Assembly (NCBI RefSeq): GCF_004801855.1
Contig: NZ_SSTC01000008.1
Location: 21,521-85,520, forward strand
Direction: 5' to 3'
DNA from: Pseudomonas sp. A-1
GTDB lineage: Bacteria; Pseudomonadota; Gammaproteobacteria; Pseudomonadales; Pseudomonadaceae
Length of the DNA stretch: 64,000 nucleotides
Both the position numbers and the translations under genes were made by a program. Shown one piece after another: positions 8,405 to 21,967 of the stretch. Within the stretch, counting starts at the first letter, position 1. Every line of letters begins with the position of its first letter. A model generated the notes under the pieces. That model made no database searches and had not been told where the DNA came from. It saw only the letters and a list, made by a program, of their open reading frames with translations.

Positions 8405-9256
8405 ATGACTCCGCGCAACGCCCTGCTCGCCGTGCACCTCGGCGCCCTGCTGTTCGGCCTCACCGGGGTGTTCGGCAAGCTGGCCGAAGCCGCGCCGCTG
8501 GCGATCACCGCCGGGCGCGCGGCGTTCGCCGTGCTCGCCCTCGGCCTGTTCCTCGCCCTCGCCCGCAATGCTTCCGCTGGCCGCCCCAGCCTGCGTCAGC
8601 TGGCCCTGCTGGCGCTCGGCGGACTGCTGCTCGGCGCCCACTGGCTGACCTTCTTCCACGCGGTCAAGGTATCCGGCGTGGCCATCGCCACCCTCGGCTT
8701 CGCCAGCTTCCCGGCCTTCACCCTGCTGCTCGAGGGCCTGCTGTTCCGCGAGCGGCTGCGCGCGGGCGAGTTCGCCGTGGTCGGCCTGGTCTGCCTGGGC
8801 CTGGTGCTGGTGACGCCGCAGTTCGAGCTGGCCAGCCAGGCCAGTCAGGGCCTGCTGTGGGCGGTACTGTCCGGGCTGCTGTTCGCCCTGCTGTCTCTGA
8901 CCAACCGGGTCAGCGCCCGCGGCATCGAGCCGGCGCAGGCGGCGCTGTGGCAGAACCTGACCATCGCCCTGTGCCTCTTGCCGCTGGCCGCACCGCAGCT
9001 GCCGGCCATCGCGCCGCTGGACTGGCTGTGGCTGGCGCTGCTCGGCGTGCTGTGCACCGGTCTCGCCCACAGCCTGTTCGTCTCCAGCCTGCGCGTGCTC
9101 AAGGCGCGCACCGCCGCGGTGGTGTTCGCCATGGAGCCGGTCTACGGGATCTTCTTCGCCTGGCTGCTGTTCGCCGAGATACCGAGCCTGCGCATCTTCG
9201 GCGGCGGCGCGCTGATCGTGCTGGCCACCTTCGTCAGCGCACGCCTGCCGCGCTGA
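8405..9256 (+). CDS. EamA/DMT-family transporter
   Basis: 283 residues with ten predicted hydrophobic segments arranged as two EamA repeats, typical of drug/metabolite transporters. The C-terminal repeat shows the common VFAMEPVYGIFFAWLLFAE pattern. The substrate cannot be told from sequence. It is divergent from plcP, so the 172-base gap at 8233-8404 holds both promoters, and it is convergent with the second agt gene, only four bases from its end. Its position between the two agt paralogues is noteworthy but does not prove a shared function. Confidence 0.9.
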   Translation: MTPRNALLAVHLGALLFGLTGVFGKLAEAAPLAITAGRAAFAVLALGLFLALARNASAGRPSLRQLALLALGGLLLGAHWLTFFHAVKVSGVAIATLGFASFPAFTLLLEGLLFRERLRAGEFAVVGLVCLGLVLVTPQFELASQASQGLLWAVLSGLLFALLSLTNRVSARGIEPAQAALWQNLTIALCLLPLAAPQLPAIAPLDWLWLALLGVLCTGLAHSLFVSSLRVLKARTAAVVFAMEPVYGIFFAWLLFAEIPSLRIFGGGALIVLATFVSARLPR

Positions 9257-9260
9257 CCGC

Positions 9261-10304
9261 TCAGGGTGCGGCGCGTTCGGCGCTGAGCCGCTCGGCCGGC
9301 AGACAGGGAGCGCCGTCCAGGCGCGGCTGGCGGGCGAGGAACTCCAGTGCGGAGGCCTGCCAGGACTGGCGCCGCGCTTCCTCGGCGCAGGCGCGCCGGT
9401 CCAGCTCGAGCGCCTGCAGACAGGCGCGCTGCAGGTCCTCGTCCATCACCCCGCTGACGCCCTGGCGCAGCACGTCCAGCGGGCCGCTGACCGGGAAGGC
9501 GGCCACCGGCGTGCCGCAGGCCAGCGCCTCGAGCATCACCAGGCCGAGGGTGTCGGTGCGCGAGGGGAACACCAGCACGCTGGCGCTGCGGTAGGCCTCG
9601 GCCAGCGTCTCGCCGCGCAGGTAGCCAAGAAAGCGCACCTGCGGATAGCGTCGCTGCAGCTCACCGCGCAGCGGGCCGTCGCCGACCACGCGCTTCTCGC
9701 CCGGCAGCTCGAGGTCGAGGAAGGCCTCCAGGGTCTTCTCCGGCGCCAGGCGGCCGACGTAGAGGAACACCGGCGCGCCCTCGTCCGGCTCGAGGCGCGG
9801 CTGGAACTGGCGGATATCGACGCCCTTGCGCCACAGGCCGAGATGGGCGAAGCCCTGGCGGGCGAACTCGGCCTGCATGCGCACGGTACTGACCAGTACC
9901 GCATCGCTCGGCCGGTGGAAGGCGCGCATCCACGCATAGCCCAGGCTGAGCGGGATCACCGGCCAGCGGGCATGGACGAACTCGGGAAAGCGCGTGTGCA
10001 TGGCGGTGGAGAAGGCCAGTCCGCGGCGCTGCAGCCAGTGCCGCGCCGCCCAGCCGAGCGGCCCTTCGGTGGCCAGGTGCACGGCGTCCGGGGCGAACGC
10101 CTCGATCCTCGCCGCCACCCGCCAGATGTCCCATGCCAGGGCGATCTCGGGGTATCCCGGGCAGGGCAGCGAGCGGAAATCCAGCGGCGACAGCACGCCC
10201 ACCTCGCAGCCCAGCTCCTCCAGCTCCATCACCAGCGCGCGCAGGCAGGTGACCACGCCGCTGACCCGCGGCTCCCAGGTGTCGCTGACGATCAGCAACC
10301 GCAT
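9261..10304 (-). CDS. agt: GT4 glycosyltransferase, Agt-like (copy 2)
   Basis: 347 residues. It starts MRLLIVSDTWEPRVSGVV and follows the gene at 6395 closely along its whole length, including identical APDAVHLATEGPLGWAAR and RVVGDGPLRGEL segments. The two are clearly paralogues. P. aeruginosa is known to have two agt genes whose products make different glycolipids (glucosyl and glucuronosyl diacylglycerol), and this pair may be the equivalent; which copy makes which cannot be judged here. It has no phosphoesterase partner of its own, and I do not see a clear Pho box in the 230 bases upstream. Confidence 0.72.
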   Translation of the reverse strand: MRLLIVSDTWEPRVSGVVTCLRALVMELEELGCEVGVLSPLDFRSLPCPGYPEIALAWDIWRVAARIEAFAPDAVHLATEGPLGWAARHWLQRRGLAFSTAMHTRFPEFVHARWPVIPLSLGYAWMRAFHRPSDAVLVSTVRMQAEFARQGFAHLGLWRKGVDIRQFQPRLEPDEGAPVFLYVGRLAPEKTLEAFLDLELPGEKRVVGDGPLRGELQRRYPQVRFLGYLRGETLAEAYRSASVLVFPSRTDTLGLVMLEALACGTPVAAFPVSGPLDVLRQGVSGVMDEDLQRACLQALELDRRACAEEARRQSWQASALEFLARQPRLDGAPCLPAERLSAERAAP

Positions 10305-10509
10305 GGTCGCGCCCTGCGCAGACGGTCACGGGAAACGGCAGGAGCCGGGGCAGTCCGCGGACGCGACGGACGACGTGCGCATTTCGACGGGCAAGGCTGG
10401 GCACAGTCCATCAGCCACCTCCGGCTGGAGCTGCAGGATCTTTGCTGGCGTCAGGAGGCGCCGCGCATGGGCGCGGGGCCTCGTTAACGCAGCATAGTCA
10501 CAGCCGGGA

Positions 10510-10534
10510 AAGTGCGCCGCTCGTCGGCGCACTT
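10510..10534 (-). terminator. Hairpin after the SelW-like gene
   Basis: AAGTGCGCCG-CTCGT-CGGCGCACTT (plus-strand reading), a perfect 10-bp stem two bases past the stop at 10537. On the minus strand it is followed by TCCCGG with no U-tract. It probably ends the minus-strand transcript and could also act on the plus strand. Confidence 0.55.
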
Positions 10535-10536
10535 CG

Positions 10537-10830
10537 TCACTCGCGGCGCGGACGGTCGCTGTGGCCGAGGTCGCGACCCGGATCGATGCGGTCGCGCACG
10601 CGCTGCTTGAGCACCTTGGCCTCGGGGAAGCCGCCGTCGGCCTTGCGCTCCCAGATCTCGACGCCGTCGCAGGTGATGCGGAACACCCCGCCGGTGCCCG
10701 GCACCAGGCTGACCTTGCCCAGATCGTCGCCGAAGGTGGACAGCAGTTCCTGCGCCAGCCAGGCGGCGCGCAGCAGCCATTGGCACTGGGTGCAGTAGGT
10801 GATCTCGACTTCGGGTCTGCCGATGCTCAT
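10537..10830 (-). CDS. SelT/SelW/SelH (Rdx) family protein, cysteine form
   Basis: 97 residues from the ATG at 10830. The thioredoxin-like redox motif is Cys13-T-Q-Cys16 near the N-terminus (EITYCTQCQWLLRA). The GTGGVFRITCDG and FPEAKVLKQRVRD segments are typical of the SelW-like family. Here both redox residues are cysteine, so no selenocysteine insertion is needed. The family is linked to thiol redox chemistry but has no defined substrate in bacteria. It is a small stand-alone gene between the agt copy and the efflux pump. Confidence 0.85.
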   Translation of the reverse strand: MSIGRPEVEITYCTQCQWLLRAAWLAQELLSTFGDDLGKVSLVPGTGGVFRITCDGVEIWERKADGGFPEAKVLKQRVRDRIDPGRDLGHSDRPRRE

Positions 10831-10887
10831 CGCGGGGTCCTGAACGGAAAACGGGCGGGCCGCCATGATAGCGCCCCGCCTGCCGCC

Positions 10888-12288
10888 TCAGCGATTGCCA
10901 CGCAGGCGCCAGGCCGGCCAGATCGCCAGGGCGAACAGCGCGGCCAGCAGCCAGAAGCTCTGCTGGAAGGCCAGGGCATTGCCCAGGGCATCGCCGCCTT
11001 CGGCCTCGTGGCGCCATTCGAGGAAGAAGGTCAGCAGGTTGATGCCCAGCGCCCCACCGAGCTGACGCATGAAGGTGGTGGCGCCGGTGGCGCTGGACAG
11101 CTCCTCGGCCGGCAGGTCCTGCACCGCCGCGGTGCTCACCCCGGGCAGGATGCCGCCGAGGCCGAAGCGCCCCAGCGAAGCCCAGGCGCAGATCGCCCAG
11201 AAGCCGCCCTCATCGCCCAGCAGCGCCTGGCCGGCGGCGGACAGCGCCAGCAGCGCCAGACCGCCGACCAGCAGCCAGCGCGCCGCCAGGCGGTCGCTCA
11301 GCCAGCCGCCGACGAAGGCGGCGACGCCCAGCACCAGGCCGGTGGGCAGCAGCACCAGGCCGGCGTCGGCGGCGCTGTAGTGCTCCACCGTCTGCACGTA
11401 CAGCGGGATCAGGTAGGTGACGCCGAACAGACCGACGCCGAGCACCATCGCCACCCAGCTGGTGCGCCGGAAGCTGGCGTTGCGCCACAGGCGCAGCGGC
11501 AGCAGCGGCGCCTCGTGGCGGCTGCAGCGCCAGAGGAAGGCCGCCAGGCAGGCCAGGCCGATGCCGCCGGGCACCAGGGTCACGCCGGCCAGCCAGCCGA
11601 AGCGCTGCGCCTCGGCCAGACCGCCGAGGATGCCGAACAGCGCCAGGTTGAGCAGGACGAAGCCCGGCACGTCCAGGCGCGGCGGGGTCAGCGAGCGGAA
11701 GCTCGGCAGCAGGCGGGCGCCGCCGATCACGCTGATCACGCAGATCGGCGCCGGCAGCCAGAAGATCGCGCTCCAGCCGAAGTGATCGACCACATAGCCG
11801 GCCAGGGTCGGCCCCAGCGCCGGCGCCATCATCGCGCCGAGGCCGAACAGGCCGAGCGCCAGGCCGCGGCCGCGGTCGGGGAAGGAGCGGAAGATCAGCA
11901 CCATGGCCAGCGGCTGGACCAGGCCGGCACACAGCCCCTGGACGATGCGCAGGCCGATCAGCGGCCAGATCGAGGTCACCAGCGGCGCCACCAGCGAGGT
12001 GGCCATGAACAGGCCGAAGGTGCCGAGCAGGGTGCGCCGGGCGCCGAAGCGCGCCTGCGCCCAGGACGACAGCAGCAGGCCCGAGGTCATCGCGGCGAGG
12101 AAGCCGGTGATCAGCCACTGCGCCAGCGGCCGGCCGATGGCGAACTCGGCCATGATCGCCGGCAGGGCGACGTTGACGCTGGTGGAGGCCAGCACCATGG
12201 TCATGGTGGAGAGGATCAGCAGGGCCAGCAGCCAGGCCGGGTAGCGGGCGCCGAAGCGCTCGCGCAAGGCATCGAGGTCGTGCCCCAT
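10888..12288 (-). CDS. MFS multidrug efflux transporter, DHA2 (EmrB/QacA-like) family
   Basis: 466 residues with about 14 hydrophobic segments, the DHA2 topology. Motif A-like QARFGARRTLL lies between segments 2 and 3, and a motif C-like GLGAMMAPALGPTLAGYV in segment 5 marks an antiporter. It starts at 12288, sharing one base (TGATG) with the stop of the upstream MarR gene, so the two are translationally coupled. A MarR-controlled proton-driven pump for hydrophobic toxins is the natural reading. No periplasmic adaptor gene is adjacent, so it probably works alone in the inner membrane. Confidence 0.9.
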   Translation of the reverse strand: MGHDLDALRERFGARYPAWLLALLILSTMTMVLASTSVNVALPAIMAEFAIGRPLAQWLITGFLAAMTSGLLLSSWAQARFGARRTLLGTFGLFMATSLVAPLVTSIWPLIGLRIVQGLCAGLVQPLAMVLIFRSFPDRGRGLALGLFGLGAMMAPALGPTLAGYVVDHFGWSAIFWLPAPICVISVIGGARLLPSFRSLTPPRLDVPGFVLLNLALFGILGGLAEAQRFGWLAGVTLVPGGIGLACLAAFLWRCSRHEAPLLPLRLWRNASFRRTSWVAMVLGVGLFGVTYLIPLYVQTVEHYSAADAGLVLLPTGLVLGVAAFVGGWLSDRLAARWLLVGGLALLALSAAGQALLGDEGGFWAICAWASLGRFGLGGILPGVSTAAVQDLPAEELSSATGATTFMRQLGGALGINLLTFFLEWRHEAEGGDALGNALAFQQSFWLLAALFALAIWPAWRLRGNR

Positions 12289-12719
12289 CACAGCCGCTCC
12301 AGGTTGGCCTGCATCCGGCCGAGCACCCGCTGGCAGACCTCCAGCTCCTGCTGGTCGATGTCGGCGAGCACCTCGTTGCGCAGCTCGCCGGCGATCGCCT
12401 CGATCTGCGCGATGAGCGCGGCGGTCTGCGGCAGCAGCTCGATGCGCTTGGCGCGGCGGTCCTCGGCCACCGTCACCCGGCGCACCAGCTGCTGCGCCTC
12501 GAGGCCGTCGAGCAGGCGCGCCAGGGTCGCGCACTCGACGCCGACCAGCGCCGCCAGCTCGCTCTGGGTCGGCGCCTCCGCATGCCGGGCCAGGTGCAGC
12601 AGCACCAGCCAGCGCGCCTGCGACAGGCCGAGGTGGCTGAGGCGGCGGTCCAGCTCGGCCCGCCAGGTGCGCGCCAGCAGGGCGACCTCGGCGCCGAGGC
12701 GGTGATCGGAATGCGCCAT
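12288..12719 (-). CDS. MarR-family transcriptional repressor
   Basis: 143 residues. The winged helix is visible at about residues 35-100: LSQARWLVLLHLA, TQSELAALVGVECATLARLLDGLE as recognition region, and the wing VRRVTVAEDRRAKRIEL with the DxR signature. It starts after a strong AGGAGGG ribosome site. A symmetric element just upstream (12745-12764) is a likely operator, so autoregulation together with the downstream efflux gene is expected. The ligand is unknown. Confidence 0.92.
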   Translation of the reverse strand: MAHSDHRLGAEVALLARTWRAELDRRLSHLGLSQARWLVLLHLARHAEAPTQSELAALVGVECATLARLLDGLEAQQLVRRVTVAEDRRAKRIELLPQTAALIAQIEAIAGELRNEVLADIDQQELEVCQRVLGRMQANLERL

Positions 12720-12744
12720 TTCATACCCTCCTAAATATCAACAA

Positions 12745-12764
12745 GCTAAACATTAGCCTGCTAA
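12745..12764 (-). promoter_or_regulatory. Probable MarR operator with overlapping palindromes
   Basis: GCTAA-ACA-TTAGC is followed after CT by another GCTAA, so two palindromes share the central TTAGC. They lie 26-45 bases before the marR start codon. On the minus strand TTGCGG, 17 bases, then TAATGT could be the promoter, and the palindromes would cover its spacer and -10. This geometry is typical of repression by a MarR dimer. Confidence 0.65.
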
Positions 12765-12819
12765 GTATTTATCCGCAACTCTCCCCCGCCAACAACCCGA
12801 TGGGGGACAGTGCGCCGGC

Positions 12820-14961
<2,142 letters not shown>

Positions 14962-15086
14962 GGGGCCTCCGGATGAAGCCGGGCATTATACGCCAGCCCG
15001 CACCCGGTTCCGTGCGCCACTCGCCTGGCAGCGCGCCCACTGCTCGTCTACAATCGAGCGCGCATTCTTCCCGAGGTAGTGTCCCG

Positions 15087-15674
15087 ATGTCCTTCGCCGA
15101 GCAACTGTCCCGCCTGCAAGCCTTTCTCGATGCCGACGACCTGCATGAGGAAGCGCTGGACTACGTGGCCGCCCACGGTTACCTGACCGCCCTGTCCATC
15201 TGCCCCGATCCGGTACCGGAGCGCGAGTGGATCGACGCCCTGTTCGCCGAGCCGCCGCACTACCGCAGCGACGCCGAGCGCGAGGAGATCGAAGCCTCGC
15301 TGATCCAGCTCAAGGCGCATATCGGTCGTCAGCTGGCCAGCGACGAGGACATGGAGCTGCCCTGCGATCTCGACCTGGGCGACGATCCCGACGACTCCGA
15401 CCTGCGCGGCTGGTGCATCGGCTTCATGGAGGGCGTGTTCCTGCGCGAGGCCGTGTGGTTCGAGAACGCCGAGGACGAGGTCAGCGAGCTGCTGCTGCCG
15501 ATCATGGTCGGCTCCGGCCTGTTCGACGAGGAGCCGGAGTTCGCCGAGATCGCCAGCGACCGTGACCTGGTCGACAGCATGATCGACCAGATCCCCGAGC
15601 TGCTCACCGCGCTGTTCCTGCTCTGCCAGGCTCCGGAAGAGAAGCCGGCGCTGCTCAAGCCCCGCCAGCACTGA
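15087..15674 (+). CDS. YecA/UPF0149 family protein
   Basis: 195 residues from the ATG at 15087. It is acidic and helical, with the family pattern LHEEALDYVAAHGYLTAL near the N-terminus and RGWCIGFMEGVFL in the middle. There is no C-terminal SEC-C zinc motif of the kind some YecA proteins carry. Function unknown. It stands ten bases ahead of the ybaN-like gene and is divergent from recQ. Confidence 0.85.
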   Translation: MSFAEQLSRLQAFLDADDLHEEALDYVAAHGYLTALSICPDPVPEREWIDALFAEPPHYRSDAEREEIEASLIQLKAHIGRQLASDEDMELPCDLDLGDDPDDSDLRGWCIGFMEGVFLREAVWFENAEDEVSELLLPIMVGSGLFDEEPEFAEIASDRDLVDSMIDQIPELLTALFLLCQAPEEKPALLKPRQH

Positions 15675-15684
15675 GCCGCGCCGC

Positions 15685-16086
15685 ATGGCGCCACGCGAAC
15701 CCGCCGAGATCCGTCACGCCTGGCTGCGCTGGCTGCTGCTGGGCATTGGCTGGCTGAGCGTGGCGCTGGGCGTGCTCGGCATCTTCCTGCCGGTGCTGCC
15801 CACCACCCCCTTCCTGCTGCTGGCCGCCGCCTGCTTCGTGCGCAGCTCGCGGCGCGTCTACGTCTGGCTGGTCACCCACCCGCGCCTCGGCCCGTGGATC
15901 CGCGACTACCTCGACGGCCAGGGCATCCCCTTCCGCGCCAAGGCCTGGGCCATCGGCCTGATGTGGGCGAGCATCCTGCTGTCCTGCTACCTGGTGCCGC
16001 TGCTGCCGGCCCGCCTGTTCATGCTGACCAGCGCCGTGCTGGTGACCCTCTACATCCTCCGCCAGAAGACTCTCGGCCGGCCCTGA
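15685..16086 (+). CDS. ybaN: YbaN-family (DUF454) inner membrane protein
   Basis: 133 residues with three or four hydrophobic segments. The family signature is visible in LGVLGIFLPVLPTTPFLLLAAACF, followed by WIRDYLDGQGIP and KAWAIGLMWASIL. This small inner-membrane family has no established function. It follows the YecA-family gene after ten bases and is probably cotranscribed with it. Confidence 0.87.
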   Translation: MAPREPAEIRHAWLRWLLLGIGWLSVALGVLGIFLPVLPTTPFLLLAAACFVRSSRRVYVWLVTHPRLGPWIRDYLDGQGIPFRAKAWAIGLMWASILLSCYLVPLLPARLFMLTSAVLVTLYILRQKTLGRP

Positions 16087-16544
16087 GGGACGGCGCCTTC
16101 CCCACAACCGGGGCCGATACCCCCAGCCACGGGGAAAGTTCCCCACCCCCCGACGCCAGGTACGAGGCCTCGCCTGGGGGGCAGGCGCTGCCCGCCCTTG
16201 GCTGCCGCACCTGGCGATGGCTCCGTGCCGCCTGGCACCATGCTTGCTTGGTCTCCACTGACGATACCTTTCTGCCATCACGGGAAGCATCACGGGAAGG
16301 GCTCGATCAACGGAAGCAGTGCCCGGCCGGGAGCAACCGGCCGCGCAATCCGGTATGCACTGGAAGCACCGAGGCAAGACCTCTCGTCCTGATCGGCTCC
16401 GCAACGGCGCCGACCCGCGCCGAGTCGCCGTTCTCCTCCGTCGTGGAGCATCCAGTCGCGGTGAACGCCATCGTTCCGATGGTCGACGCGCGCCCGACAA
16501 TGCACGCGCGTCTGCGTCTATCCGTGCAGCAGGGTGAGGACAAC
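16087..16544. other. 458-base intergenic region before the multicopper oxidase gene
   Basis: I find no convincing gene here; short open frames lack ribosome sites and recognisable sequence. A GGGGAA-AG-TTCCCC palindrome at 16131-16144 lies shortly after the ybaN-like stop and may take part in termination. The rest is likely the promoter and leader of the oxidase gene, but I cannot fix a promoter by eye. Confidence 0.5.
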
Positions 16545-20006
<3,462 letters not shown>

Positions 20007-20010
20007 GCCT

Positions 20011-20047
20011 CCCGCCCGCGCCCGGGAGTTCCCCGGACGCGGGCGGG
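20011..20047 (+). terminator. Hairpin between the oxidase and SCO genes
   Basis: CCCGCCCGCG pairs perfectly with CGCGGGCGGG over 10 bp with a 17-base loop, just after the oxidase stop. No U-tract follows, so it could be a weak terminator or an mRNA-stabilising stem. Confidence 0.45.
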
Positions 20048-20122
20048 ATCCTGCGAAACGGACTGTCCGCGAGGGCGAACCAGCTCCGCCCGCCAGCGGA
20101 CCCAGCACGGGAAGCCGAAGCC

Positions 20123-21178
20123 ATGTCCAGCCAGCCCCGCACCGCCCGATCCGTCCTCACCACGCTGCTGCTGTCGCTCGCCCTGCTCGGCGCGCTGAGT
20201 CCGGCGGCCGCCACCTCCGCCAGCGAGAGCAGCGCGGCGAGCGGCTCCATCTCCCCCTGGGGGCGGGACTACTTCCCCAACATCGTCCTGATCAACCAGG
20301 ACGGCCAGAAGGTCCGCTTCTTCGACGACCTGATCAAGGACAAGGTGGTGGCGATCAACTTCATCTTCACCGCCTGCGGCGACTCCTGCCCGCTGGAAAC
20401 CGCCCGCCTGCGCCAGGTGCAGAACCTGCTTGGCGAGCGGGTCGGCCGCGACATCTTCCTCTACTCGATCAGCATCGACCCGATCTCCGATACCCCGGAG
20501 GTGCTCAAGCGCTACACCGAGAAGTTCAACATCGGCCCGGGCTGGCAGTTCCTCACCGGCGACTACGACGAGATCAACCTGCTGCGCCAGAAGCTCGGCC
20601 TGTTCATCGACGGGGTGGACGACCAGCAGGTCGACGCCAGCGGCACCCGCGACCACAACCTGAGCCTGATCATCGGCAACCAGAGCACCGGCCGCTGGAT
20701 GAAGGCCTCGCCCTTCGAGAACCCGTACATCCTCGCCGACCGTCTCGGCAGCGTCCTGCACAACTGGAAGCAGGCCAGCGTCGTGCACAACGACTATGCC
20801 GAGGCCCCCGACGTACGCACGCCCTCGGCCGGCGAGCAGATCTACCGCACGCGCTGCGCCTCCTGCCACACCCTCGGCGACACCCAGCAGGCCGGGCTGC
20901 GCAGCCTCGGGCCGGACCTGCTCGGCGTGACCCGCCGCCGCGACCCGGCCTGGCTCAGCCGCTGGATCAGGGAGCCCGACCGCATGCTGGCCGAGAAGGA
21001 TCCGCTGGCCATGGCGCTGCTTGAGCAATACAACCGCGTGCCCATGCCCAACCTGCGCCTGGGCGAGGTCGAGATCAGCGCCCTGCTGGCCTATCTGGAG
21101 GAAGAGAGCAACCGGCAGAACCCGCCGCAACCCCTCGTGCAGGAAAGCCACGACGCGCAGCGCCAGCACCCGCGCTAG
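20123..21178 (+). CDS. SCO1/SenC-family protein fused to a c-type cytochrome domain
   Basis: 351 residues. After a signal peptide (about 1-31) the thioredoxin-like SCO domain has CxxxCP as Cys85-GDS-Cys89-Pro90, and the copper-ligand His in RDHNLSLIIG. From about residue 235 a class I cytochrome c domain begins: CASCH at 245-249 binds haem covalently and Met308 in VPMPNL is the likely axial ligand. SCO proteins load copper into oxidases or act as thiol oxidoreductases. A fused cytochrome suggests electron transfer as well. Its place directly after a multicopper oxidase suggests it serves copper delivery or electron removal for that enzyme (inference). Confidence 0.9.
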   Translation: MSSQPRTARSVLTTLLLSLALLGALSPAAATSASESSAASGSISPWGRDYFPNIVLINQDGQKVRFFDDLIKDKVVAINFIFTACGDSCPLETARLRQVQNLLGERVGRDIFLYSISIDPISDTPEVLKRYTEKFNIGPGWQFLTGDYDEINLLRQKLGLFIDGVDDQQVDASGTRDHNLSLIIGNQSTGRWMKASPFENPYILADRLGSVLHNWKQASVVHNDYAEAPDVRTPSAGEQIYRTRCASCHTLGDTQQAGLRSLGPDLLGVTRRRDPAWLSRWIREPDRMLAEKDPLAMALLEQYNRVPMPNLRLGEVEISALLAYLEEESNRQNPPQPLVQESHDAQRQHPR

Positions 21179-21182
21179 CGAC

Positions 21183-21205
21183 GGCCGGCTGCCGACAAGC
21201 CGGCC
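21183..21205 (+). terminator. Hairpin between the SCO and lapG genes
   Basis: GGCCGGC-N9-GCCGGCC, a perfect 7-bp stem four bases after the SCO stop, followed by GCGTTGCGCC without a U-run. It may reduce but not abolish read-through into lapG. Confidence 0.4.
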
Positions 21206-21268
21206 GCGTTGCGCCTATCCTCAGAAGGGAACCGACAGGGCGTGAGCGGCGCGATGGAGCGATGCGGG

Positions 21269-21967
21269 ATGGTCACGAGACAGCCGACCGGCAGGCGCGC
21301 GCTTGTGGGCTTCTGCCTGCTCGCCAGCCTGCTGCCCGGTCTCGCCGTGCAGGCCAACTGGGACTTCGCACGGATCATCCGACTCGCCGAGCAGCGCTAC
21401 GGCGGCCTGGGCATCGGACGCGAGCGCCTCGAGCAGTGGTCGCAGCTGATCGAGCACGGTGGCGGGTTCGACGAAGCCGAGCAGCTGCGTGCGGTCAACG
21501 GCTTCTTCAACCAGGCCCTGCGCTTCACCGACGACGCCAGCACCTGGCAGCAGCTCGACTACTGGGCCACCCCCCTGGAAGCCCTGGTGAAGGGGGCCGG
21601 CGACTGCGAGGACTACGCCATCGCCAAGTACCTGACCCTGCGCCAGCTCGGCGTCCCCGGCGAGAAGCTGCGCATCACCTACGTCAAGGCGCTGGAACTC
21701 GACCAGGCGCACATGGTGCTGGCCTGGTACGCCACCCCGACCAGCGAACCGCTGGTGCTGGACAACCTGATCCCCGATATCCGCCCTGCCTCGCAACGCC
21801 CCGACCTGCTGCCGGTGTATGCCTTCAATGCCGAAGGCGTCTGGCTGCCGGGTGCCGGCGGCAACCAGCGCAGCGGCGACAGCAAGACCCTGTCGCGCTG
21901 GCAGGACCTGCTGAACAAGATGCGCCACGAAGGATTTGCCCGGACCACGGGCAAGGAGGCCCCATGA
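21269..21967 (+). CDS. lapG: LapG-type periplasmic cysteine protease (BTLCP family)
   Basis: 232 residues from the ATG at 21269, chosen because GGAG lies nine bases upstream and a signal peptide follows at once; an ATG at 21254 is also possible. The transglutaminase-like triad is Cys113 in GAGDCEDYA, His148 in QAHMVLAWY and Asp165 in VLDNL. Asp and Glu flanking the Cys match the calcium-binding residues known in LapG. LapG cuts the N-terminal retention module of LapA-type adhesins and releases them from the surface. The ATGA overlap with lapD and the adhesin gene next door make this assignment strong. Confidence 0.95.
   Translation: MVTRQPTGRRALVGFCLLASLLPGLAVQANWDFARIIRLAEQRYGGLGIGRERLEQWSQLIEHGGGFDEAEQLRAVNGFFNQALRFTDDASTWQQLDYWATPLEALVKGAGDCEDYAIAKYLTLRQLGVPGEKLRITYVKALELDQAHMVLAWYATPTSEPLVLDNLIPDIRPASQRPDLLPVYAFNAEGVWLPGAGGNQRSGDSKTLSRWQDLLNKMRHEGFARTTGKEAP

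Noticed and set aside
10305..10400. Possible Pho box before the second agt copy
   Set aside because: CTGCC-like segments exist but their spacing is not 11 bases and no CTGTCAT heptamer is present.
15894..16544. Upstream extension of the multicopper oxidase frame
   Set aside because: The open frame continues upstream through ybaN, but the ATG at 16545 has a good ribosome site and begins a signal peptide, while the extension is low-complexity and overlaps another gene.
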